The notes beneath the pieces were generated by a model. That model was given only the letters and a program-made list of their open reading frames with translations. It was not told where the DNA came from and searched no databases. Source: Gammaproteobacteria bacterium (lineage in GTDB: Bacteria > Pseudomonadota > Gammaproteobacteria > Pseudomonadales > Azotimanducaceae). From it: DNA of 63,294 nucleotides. The translations under genes were made by a program, and so were the position numbers. How positions within the stretch are numbered: the first letter of the stretch is position 1; every line of letters begins with the position of its first letter. Below are positions 19,276 through 25,465 of the stretch, in pieces. The DNA is taken from contig VXLL01000004.1 in assembly GCA_009841615.1 (NCBI GenBank), positions 1 to 63,294 on the forward strand, written 5' to 3'.

Positions 19276-19971
19276 TTGAAGAAATCAAGCTTTTCACGCC
19301 CGATCACAATCATCGCATCCACGCTTATATTCGGTCTTACGACAGGACTTTCGGCTAAAGAAACTGGTTTTTACATCCACGGTGGAGTTACCTACTGGGA
19401 TGGGTTTGATGCTCCGTCTCTTGAAGACGAGATTACACTGCCAGGCGTTTCGATCGACTACGAACTCGATGATTCTAGAGCCAAACTCTCTTTAGGAGTG
19501 GGTTTTCACCTTGACGAGCAGTGGAGCATTGAAGGTTTTTATGTCTCGACCCCGGAACGAGTCTTTTCAGGAAACAATTGGATGTTTCCACCTCTACAAC
19601 CAGGTGGGGATCCTATCTCTTTGACCTGGAGTGCGAAAACTAAACAGACTATCGGCGGCGTCGGCGGTATTTACGATTTTTACCTCAATGAAAACCTATC
19701 ACTGTTTGTAAAAGGCGGGATCGCGTTCGTAAAACACGAATCAAGCCAGTCTATTACAGTCGAAAATCTGCCTGGTGTTTCCTTTGAAAACATAATTCCG
19801 ACTTCCTTCACTCAAGAAGAAGACACGCAAGAATTCTTTGGAGCAATCGGTGCACGAATTCCAATAATGCAGGGGAACGCATGTTTGACCTTCGCATACC
19901 AGTTCATAGAAACAGACGATGATCCTGAAACAAGCTTTGAAATTGGATTTCAATGGAATCTGAATCTTTAG
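19276..19971 (+). CDS. outer-membrane beta-barrel protein (paralogue 3)
   Basis: I place the start at TTG 19276 rather than the upstream in-frame TTG 19261, because GGAG (19263-19266) then sits 9 nt before it, and the product begins MKKSSFSRP with a clean signal peptide (ASTLIFGLTTGLSA). The mature protein opens KETGFYIHGGVTYW and continues with barrel strands LSLGVGFHLDEQWSIEGFYVSTP, GGVGGIYDFYLNENLSLFVKGGIAF, EFFGAIGARIPI and TFAYQFIETDD. 231 residues. Closest to paralogue 2 (shared EFFGAIGARIP/DLFGAIGARIP and YLSTP/YVSTP). Eight-stranded barrel, function unknown; a hairpin follows the stop. Confidence 0.82.
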   Translation: MKKSSFSRPITIIASTLIFGLTTGLSAKETGFYIHGGVTYWDGFDAPSLEDEITLPGVSIDYELDDSRAKLSLGVGFHLDEQWSIEGFYVSTPERVFSGNNWMFPPLQPGGDPISLTWSAKTKQTIGGVGGIYDFYLNENLSLFVKGGIAFVKHESSQSITVENLPGVSFENIIPTSFTQEEDTQEFFGAIGARIPIMQGNACLTFAYQFIETDDDPETSFEIGFQWNLNL

Positions 19972-19991
19972 ACCCATTCAGATGCTCAATG

Positions 19992-20024
19992 CTACCGCCG
20001 ATTCCATTGAGGAGGAAGCGGTAG
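19992..20024 (+). terminator. hairpin after barrel gene 3
   Basis: A perfect 7-bp stem, CTACCGC (19992-19998) with GCGGTAG (20018-20024), is followed by a short T-rich stretch (TTTGCT), about 20 nt after the stop codon. The loop is long (19 nt) and the T-tract is weak, so termination is likely but not certain. Confidence 0.5.
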
Positions 20025-20116
20025 TTTGCTACTAAGTAACATATAAGAGTCGAACAAGTTAGTCGTTATAAATGATTCGGTCCTGTCGTTCTAAGCAAAT
20101 ATTTGGCTAAAGTACT

Positions 20117-20992
20117 GTGAGCAATTCAGTGTTACACGCGAAAATTCTGCTCCTTGGGATTGTCTTGGTAATGGCAGCACCGGGATTTATACTTGCTGAA
20201 CGTACGGTGACCTCGACGGATTCTGGCGACATAATAGCCAGCGATTTTGGAGAAATGCAAGAGTATGCCGAACTTCAGAAAGCACAATTGTTGACCAAAC
20301 TTAAGGTTGCGAAATCGCTTTCAGATCGACAGAAAGAATTAGTAGCTATAGCATTGAGTAAAGATTTGGAAGGATTGCCTCTCTGTTCTTTCAGTCAAGA
20401 CATTGTATATCGCGAAGAAACTAAGAAAAGTGAGACCCGACAAGTCAAGGTTCACGAAAACGGGATGATAACGGACGACAAGTCTCGCGAGAGAATGTTT
20501 AATGAATGGAATTACTCGCCATTTTCAGCTCCCCCTACTGCAGGGATGGACTTTTCCTCTGCAAAACTCAAAGAAGAAACATCTTCTTCAGTAACGTTTC
20601 GGTTTAAGTTTAACAGAAAGGCGAAATCAAAGAGTAAAAAAGTCACTGAATTACTTGGTAATCTAAAACGTGTGGCGAGGAATCTGCGTTACGATCTCAC
20701 AGTTGATGCACAAACAGGGGCACCGAAGACGTTAGTCTTAGAACTGATTAAACCGACCCGAGTGATGGTGATCGCGAGAGTCAAGAAGATTCGCCATGAA
20801 TACATCTATGAGTTCGATGAGAACATGCAACGGTTCACGATTCCGAAACAAATTGTTCAGTTTGCCTATTCCGCGCCGACACGAGGAAAAGTAAACGAAA
20901 AGATCGACGTAACGTATTCAAACTTCGATTGTACTAAGCCTATTAGGTACATGTGGCGCGCTTTAACGGATTCGTCCGGCACGCGTCTTTAA
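20117..20992 (+). CDS. secreted protein of unknown function
   Basis: 291 residues from a GTG start. The N-terminal signal (ILLLGIVLVMAAPGFILA, cleaved before ERTVTS) sends it to the periplasm or beyond. The mature part is mostly charged and beta-prone, with two halves: an N-terminal helical piece (DFGEMQEYAELQKAQLLTKL) and a basic central region (FKFNRKAKSKSKKVTELL). No family recognised and no catalytic motif seen. It stands alone between the barrel genes and the T4SS operon, with hairpins on both sides, so it is probably transcribed separately. Confidence 0.65.
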   Translation: MSNSVLHAKILLLGIVLVMAAPGFILAERTVTSTDSGDIIASDFGEMQEYAELQKAQLLTKLKVAKSLSDRQKELVAIALSKDLEGLPLCSFSQDIVYREETKKSETRQVKVHENGMITDDKSRERMFNEWNYSPFSAPPTAGMDFSSAKLKEETSSSVTFRFKFNRKAKSKSKKVTELLGNLKRVARNLRYDLTVDAQTGAPKTLVLELIKPTRVMVIARVKKIRHEYIYEFDENMQRFTIPKQIVQFAYSAPTRGKVNEKIDVTYSNFDCTKPIRYMWRALTDSSGTRL

Positions 20993-21021
20993 AAAAATAC
21001 CCTAAAAATATACATATAAAC

Positions 21022-21064
21022 AGTTTTTCACCACGTTGTTCGGTGAGAAAACTCGTTTCTTTTC
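21022..21064 (+). terminator. hairpin and T-rich tail before the T4SS operon
   Basis: AGTTTTTCACC (21022-21032) pairs with GGTGAGAAAACT (21042-21053) with one bulge, and CGTTTCTTTTC follows. This looks like a rho-independent terminator for the preceding secreted-protein gene, separating it from the T4SS operon that starts at 21113. Confidence 0.55.
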
Positions 21065-21112
21065 CTATGTGAAATTCTCATCATACGCTTTCCATGAAAT
21101 TGGAATAGCTTG

Positions 21113-21418
21113 ATGAGAACTACAAAACTAATTCTTCTAACCCTAATCGTCTTCACGATCGACGGGTTTGTGTTTCACTTCGCGGATACAGATGTCGAGC
21201 ACGCTGCACTCGCACAAATTGTTACAGAGCTAAAAGCTTTGGACAAGTTGATTGATCGCGCCGAAAAAGAAGCCAATCCCACCGCACGCATAAATTTCCA
21301 ATACGACTGGTTACGCCGCGATTTAAAGCTGGTTCGAAGAGGTATTCAAGATCACCTCGACACGCCATCCAGCGAACCTCGTGAGTTTGAACCTCTTCAA
21401 GGAGATTACCGTCAATGA
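21113..21418 (+). CDS. RAQPRD-family ICE conjugation protein
   Basis: 101 residues from ATG 21113 (a TTG codon three bases earlier is the alternative). After a signal-like segment (KLILLTLIVFTIDGFVF) comes a helical periplasmic domain. The ending RRDLKLVRRGIQDHL...EPREFEPLQGDYR fits the RAQPRD family (TIGR01690), named after the Arg-Ala-Gln-Pro-Arg-Asp stretch close to a terminal GDYR; here the hallmark has drifted to SEPRE. Known only as a component of the ICE-type (G-type, PFGI-1/SPI-7) type IV secretion system. First gene of a tight operon; its stop overlaps the next start (ATGA). Confidence 0.85.
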   Translation: MRTTKLILLTLIVFTIDGFVFHFADTDVEHAALAQIVTELKALDKLIDRAEKEANPTARINFQYDWLRRDLKLVRRGIQDHLDTPSSEPREFEPLQGDYRQ

Positions 21419-21645
21419 ACGGTGTTCAAAAACGAGCGTTCTTGGCCGGTTCGGGAGTTGAGGCCGCCGCTCTGCTGCTTGCAATCAAGAGTTCTTTGAT
21501 CGCGTTGATCCTAATCTGGACTACCTGGGTTGCCATCGGTGCTTTTCGAGCGTGGCGATTTGGTGACTTAGAAATCTATGACCTGCTTTGGCAAGTGATG
21601 CGCGCTTCCATCATTCTTCTCGTGATCGGTTTTTACATTCAATGA
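21415..21645 (+). CDS. TIGR03758/DUF3262-type ICE membrane protein
   Basis: 76 residues with two transmembrane helices (LLLAIKSSLIALILIWTTW and VMRASIILLVIGFYI) and an N-terminal AFLAGSGVE motif that fits the AF.AGSG opening of this family. In ICE T4SS operons this small protein directly follows RAQPRD and precedes the TIGR03745 protein, exactly as here. Size and topology resemble pilin-like or inner-membrane T4SS subunits. Overlaps the previous gene by 4 bp. Confidence 0.85.
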   Translation: MNGVQKRAFLAGSGVEAAALLLAIKSSLIALILIWTTWVAIGAFRAWRFGDLEIYDLLWQVMRASIILLVIGFYIQ

Positions 21646-21666
21646 TCAAATTTCTGTTGCAATTCA

Positions 21667-22014
21667 ATGAGGTTAAACGTGCAATCAATCTCTAATTATT
21701 GGGCCTCTTTGGTGTCCTATTCATTTCCTGTGCCATGGGCAGACCTTCCTACGGCAGTCGCGCCAAGTACAGCACCGGACCAAGGCGACTGGATCGCTCT
21801 TATCTCAGGCTATATCAAGGATGGCGCGCTCGTTCTTGGATTAGCCGTCGCAGCCGTTGGTTTTCTTTGGGTCGCGTATGTGGGATTTGCTAAATTCAAC
21901 GAAGCAAGACAAGGCAAAGCCGAATGGGCTGAAGTAGGGGTTCTAGGTGTCGTCGGAGCGGTCGTGTTGATCTTCGCGAGTTATCTACTAACAGAAGCTT
22001 CAAAGATATTTTAG
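21667..22014 (+). CDS. TIGR03745-type ICE membrane protein
   Basis: 115 residues. A hydrophobic N-terminal segment with a likely signal cleavage after WA is followed by LPTAVAPS, which fits the LPT...AP opening of the mature family members. Two transmembrane helices follow (GALVLGLAVAAVGFLWVAYVGF and VGVLGVVGAVVLIFASYLL). Probably a pilin-like (TrbC/VirB2-like) or inner-membrane subunit of the ICE T4SS. The start could be ATG 21667 or GTG 21679; an AGG at 21670-21672 would suit the latter. Operon position (third) is conserved. Confidence 0.83.
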   Translation: MRLNVQSISNYWASLVSYSFPVPWADLPTAVAPSTAPDQGDWIALISGYIKDGALVLGLAVAAVGFLWVAYVGFAKFNEARQGKAEWAEVGVLGVVGAVVLIFASYLLTEASKIF

Positions 22015-22017
22015 TTC

Positions 22018-22380
22018 ATGAACGAATCGCACGAAGAACGCGTCGCTGATCGCATGAACTGCGAACCGCCGATCTTTAAGGGATGCTCAACATCGGAGTT
22101 GTTATTTATTGCTGTCGGTGCAACAGCATTCTGGTTTCCAGTGAGCATACTCATTTGCGCACTACTCGGCGCGATCACCATGGGTTTAGGGATCGCAGGT
22201 GTTGGCGTAGTGGCGACTATAGTAATCGTAGCTTCGTTTTTTCAAAAGATAAAAAACGGACGTCCTGACGGTTACTACCAACAAGTCTGTCGTGTGTGGC
22301 TCGCAAACAAAGGCGTACAAGCCTGTCCGCTCATCTTAAGGTCAGGACACTGGGATCTAGGACGCACAAATAGTGCGTAA
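22018..22380 (+). CDS. TIGR03750/DUF3487-type conjugal transfer protein
   Basis: 120 residues. The N-terminal motif PPIFKGCSTSELLF corresponds to the family's P.VF.G.T..EL. Two membrane helices follow (IAVGATAFWFPVSILICALLG, IAGVGVVATIVIVASFF), then KNGRPDGYYQQ and the closing LRSGHWDLGR, matching the family's RLK.GKP...Y and RSGHW ending. VirB3-like small membrane component in ICE T4SS. It begins 3 nt after the previous stop and overlaps the next gene by 8 bp. Confidence 0.88.
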   Translation: MNESHEERVADRMNCEPPIFKGCSTSELLFIAVGATAFWFPVSILICALLGAITMGLGIAGVGVVATIVIVASFFQKIKNGRPDGYYQQVCRVWLANKGVQACPLILRSGHWDLGRTNSA

Positions 22381-23044
22381 GTATCGCCATGAAATCGACA
22401 ACGTTCGGTCCCACGTCCGTTCGTTGTGGATAGTCATAGGCATTGAAGCACTCACGATATTTATTCTGGGATTCAATCTAGTCAAGGCTCAAGACGATGT
22501 CGTAGTACATTTACCACCAGATCTTCGTTCTGGTGCGACGCTGACTCCTGATCAAATTCATCCAGCAAACATCTACGCCTTTGCTTTTTACATTTTTCAA
22601 CAACTCAATCGTTGGCCAGATGACGGTGCCGAAGACTTTGGAAACGCGATCTTTTCGCTTTCAGCATATTTGACACCAAAGTATCGAACGGCACTACAGA
22701 AAGAACTTGAGCTCAAAGGTCGGCGCGGTGAGTTAATTCACCGAGTACGCGGGATGCAAGAACGTCCTGGACACACCTTTGATGAATTACGCGTACAAGT
22801 ATTGACCGAAGGAACGTGGGTCGTATGGCTCGACTTGGAACTTCAAGAATCTGTCAAGGGCATGTCAATTAAGAGAACATTTATCCGCTATCCACTTCGA
22901 GTCGTGCGCTATGCAGTCGACCCAGAAAAGAATCCCTGGCAGTTAGCCTTGGACGGGTTTGCCGACGAGGGGCCGCGTCGCCTAGAAGAGGAAGAACTTA
23001 ACTCAACCACCGAAGAAGAAAATCTGGATGCTACAAACTCATAA
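22373..23044 (+). CDS. TIGR03746/PFL_4703-type ICE protein (VirB8/TraE-like)
   Basis: 223 residues from a GTG start. One transmembrane helix (LWIVIGIEALTIFILGFNLV) is followed by a periplasmic domain beginning VHLPPDLRSGATL. That fits the family's membrane-proximal 'h..PPDL..G' motif, and the remainder (YAFAFYIFQQLNRWPDDG..., ending in a beta-rich part) is collinear with known members. Role by analogy: a VirB8/TraE-type bridge in the secretion channel. Overlaps the next gene by 17 bp, indicating translational coupling. Confidence 0.87.
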   Translation: MRKYRHEIDNVRSHVRSLWIVIGIEALTIFILGFNLVKAQDDVVVHLPPDLRSGATLTPDQIHPANIYAFAFYIFQQLNRWPDDGAEDFGNAIFSLSAYLTPKYRTALQKELELKGRRGELIHRVRGMQERPGHTFDELRVQVLTEGTWVVWLDLELQESVKGMSIKRTFIRYPLRVVRYAVDPEKNPWQLALDGFADEGPRRLEEEELNSTTEEENLDATNS

Positions 23045-23825
23045 GAAACACTCAAACAACGGAAACGGTCGGAGGCTGCGAAACTGGTGCAAATTTTTTA
23101 TTGTTCTCTTTTTCATGTCATCGAATGTCGTGGCCTTTGCCGACCGCTTGGAATGGGACAAAGTCCCTCTTAAACTTGACCTCAAAGTTGGAACTGAGCG
23201 TTTTGTTCATTTTTCCTTCCCAGTTGATGTTGGCGTTCCCGATAACCTTGTCGAACATACACGCATCCAGGTCGTAGGAAATTCTGTATACCTCACGGCA
23301 ACACAGGATTTTGAGCGGCAACGATTCTTATTTCGATCAAGAGAAGACGGTAGGGTAATGGTCGTAGATATTGAAGCCGCTTCGACAGAGGTGGGCTCAG
23401 AACACGTATATATTCACAATGTCGGCACGACAAAATCGAATCAATCCAAAAAGAACCGATGGACTCCTGCTCAATTGACGCAATTCGCTGCGCGAGTCCT
23501 ATATGCGCCGCAACGGTTGCGATTGAGTTCAAGCGGACTGATCAAGGTGTCATTACCGAAACAGGCAAACTCTCTGATTCGACACGAACGAATCCAAATA
23601 CGCCCGTACGCAAGTTGGAAGACTGAGCAAGGACTGTTCGTCACCGTACTCATACTAACTAATCCGACCCATCAACCGATTGAATTACATCCTTCGATGT
23701 TACGAGGTAGTTGGATTGCTGCGACGTTTCATCATTATCGATTGCTGCCAACTACCACAGTTGCGAATGTCTCCGCACTATACCTGATTTCAGATCAACC
23801 ATTCACGCAAGTATTGGACTTCTGA
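23028..23825 (+). CDS. TIGR03749/PFL_4704-type ICE protein (TraK/VirB9-like)
   Basis: 265 residues with an N-terminal signal or anchor (FFIVLFFMSSNVVAFA) and then ADRLEWDKVPLKLDLKVG, which fits the family's 'ER..W...PL...L.VG.ER.V.F' opening. A beta-rich secretin-associated-like domain follows (FVHFSFPVDVGVP, VYLTATQDFERQRFLFRSRE). The C-terminal half contains RYAPQRL-like and LILTNPT segments. Expected role: outer-membrane core subunit of the T4SS, like TraK. Fourth of a conserved pairing with the following TraB-like gene, one nucleotide apart. Confidence 0.86.
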   Translation: MLQTHKKHSNNGNGRRLRNWCKFFIVLFFMSSNVVAFADRLEWDKVPLKLDLKVGTERFVHFSFPVDVGVPDNLVEHTRIQVVGNSVYLTATQDFERQRFLFRSREDGRVMVVDIEAASTEVGSEHVYIHNVGTTKSNQSKKNRWTPAQLTQFAARVLYAPQRLRLSSSGLIKVSLPKQANSLIRHERIQIRPYASWKTEQGLFVTVLILTNPTHQPIELHPSMLRGSWIAATFHHYRLLPTTTVANVSALYLISDQPFTQVLDF

Positions 23826-23826
23826 G

Positions 23827-25092
23827 ATGCCCTGGAAATTCAATAACAAACTCATTCCAATCATCAGTGTGATCGCCGTATTAGGAGTGGTGTTCATCGC
23901 TTTTAAATCATGTAATAACGAGACTCCGCAAGATCCGGTCATGAATTTCGTACCGGAGTCTCCCGCACCCGATGCGGATTCTCCAGCAGATACGATCAAA
24001 ACTTTGACGGCTAATGTAGGAGAGCTCATCAGTGATGTGGACGCCCTACGTCAAGATCATGCTTCTCTAAGGGAGGAAAGAGATGACATTGAAGCCAATA
24101 TCGCGCGTCAATTTGCTTCGGAGTTTCGAAATTTACGACAGGAGCGAAGCCTGGATACCTCTACATCCGACGATTGGCAGCGAATTCAAGATCAGATCGA
24201 TGAAATAAGTGTTGCACTTGCGGCACTTGCTCGAGACACTGTTCCCGACTCCTATCAGATCGGAAACAACAATGTTGCCGAACCCGGAGGAATCGAAACA
24301 GTCGTTTATCCTTCGTATGTGTGGTTAAATCCTTTGGATACCAACATCAGCACATCGTCGTTTAGTGAGATGGACTCAGAGGTGAATATTGATCCCGTAA
24401 TCACCATCCCAATCAATGCGACCCTGATTAACTCGACAGCGCTTACTGCATTGATCGGACGCGTTCCTGCAAATGGTCGGGTGCAAGATCCCATGCCTTT
24501 TAAAGTATTGACTGGAGACGTAAATCTAGCCGCAAACGGCGCAACCATCGAGGGAATTGAAGGAATGATGTGGAGTGGTTGGGCCGTCGGTGATTGGACT
24601 CTTTCATGCGTGTCCGGATATGTTGACTCAGTAACTTTTGTGTTTTCTGACGGTACGATCCATTCAATCGAGTCCGCACAGAGTTCGGGAGACAGTAGTC
24701 AAGCACTCGGCTGGATTTCCGATCCGTACGGTAATCCCTGTATCCCTGGCGAGCGCAAGAGTAATGCTTCATCGTATTTGCTCCAGCAATCTTTGTTGAA
24801 CACTTCTATGGCCGCGAGCGATACCGCTGCTGCATTAGAGACGACACAATCACTGAGTCCAGCGGGTGTGATTCAATCCTTAGTCACCGGTGATGCGTCG
24901 CGCTACGTATTAGGAAACACTCTTGCTGGCGGACTGCAATCAACATCAGATTGGCTTACAAGGCGTTCTGAGCAAGAGTTTGATGCCGTTTTGCTACCTG
25001 CTGGGCATAAAGTCGCCATTCATGTGGAACAAGAACTACAAATCAACTATGACCGAGAGGGACGCAAACTCAATCATGATCAAGACCACTAG
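23827..25092 (+). CDS. TIGR03752/PFL_4705-type ICE protein (TraB/VirB10-like)
   Basis: 421 residues. An N-terminal membrane helix (IPIISVIAVLGVVFIAFKS) is followed by a Pro/Asp linker, then a coiled coil (SDVDALRQDHASLREERDDIEANIARQF) and a C-terminal TraB/VirB10-like domain. The latter includes PINATLINSTALTALIGRVPANGRVQDPMPF, as expected for the family, and the W-rich GMMWSGWAVGDWTLSC. Expected to span the periplasm and join inner- and outer-membrane parts of the channel. Overlaps the next lipoprotein gene by 17 bp. Confidence 0.9.
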   Translation: MPWKFNNKLIPIISVIAVLGVVFIAFKSCNNETPQDPVMNFVPESPAPDADSPADTIKTLTANVGELISDVDALRQDHASLREERDDIEANIARQFASEFRNLRQERSLDTSTSDDWQRIQDQIDEISVALAALARDTVPDSYQIGNNNVAEPGGIETVVYPSYVWLNPLDTNISTSSFSEMDSEVNIDPVITIPINATLINSTALTALIGRVPANGRVQDPMPFKVLTGDVNLAANGATIEGIEGMMWSGWAVGDWTLSCVSGYVDSVTFVFSDGTIHSIESAQSSGDSSQALGWISDPYGNPCIPGERKSNASSYLLQQSLLNTSMAASDTAAALETTQSLSPAGVIQSLVTGDASRYVLGNTLAGGLQSTSDWLTRRSEQEFDAVLLPAGHKVAIHVEQELQINYDREGRKLNHDQDH

Positions 25093-25465
25093 CTTCTACA
25101 TTGTTACTTTAGCTTTTCTCCTGCTTTCTGGGTGCATGGTATCGAAACCCTTCACTCAATCAGAAATTTCTATGACAATGCAACAAATCTACGACGCACA
25201 TTTCGTGAATCTGGAGTATGACGCGAATGAGTTCGTTTTCATGCGTGGTTCGGAAGATACCTCTGAGTCCGCTCAAGCTATTAAAGACCAAGTTAGACAA
25301 ACTTTTCCCACACTGAAGAATCCGTTTCTAGTGATGTATGTTTTTCCAAGTTTGAACACAGAAGACGGTACCCCCGTACCCGGCTACTGGACGACCTTTC
25401 CCCTTTACGACAAAGTCGAATTCGCACTCCCTGGAGAAGAGGAGTACAGTGGTGATATTGATTGA
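25076..25465 (+). CDS. TIGR03751/PFL_4706-type conjugal transfer lipoprotein
   Basis: 129 residues. I take ATG 25076 as the start, because the product then begins MIKTTSFYIVTLAFLLLSGC with a good lipobox (LSGC); longer starts would run far into the upstream gene. The mature part contains MQQIYDAHF and VMYVFPSL...GTPVPGYWTTFPLY, which fits the family's 'VFP.L......PVPGY.T.F.LY' ending. Expected outer-membrane-anchored (TraV/VirB7-like) T4SS subunit. Its TGA stop overlaps the TTG start of the ATPase gene. Confidence 0.88.
   Translation: MIKTTSFYIVTLAFLLLSGCMVSKPFTQSEISMTMQQIYDAHFVNLEYDANEFVFMRGSEDTSESAQAIKDQVRQTFPTLKNPFLVMYVFPSLNTEDGTPVPGYWTTFPLYDKVEFALPGEEEYSGDID

Noticed and set aside
24500..24772. 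90-codon minus-strand frame in the TraB-like gene
   Set aside because: Antisense shadow of a well-supported T4SS gene.
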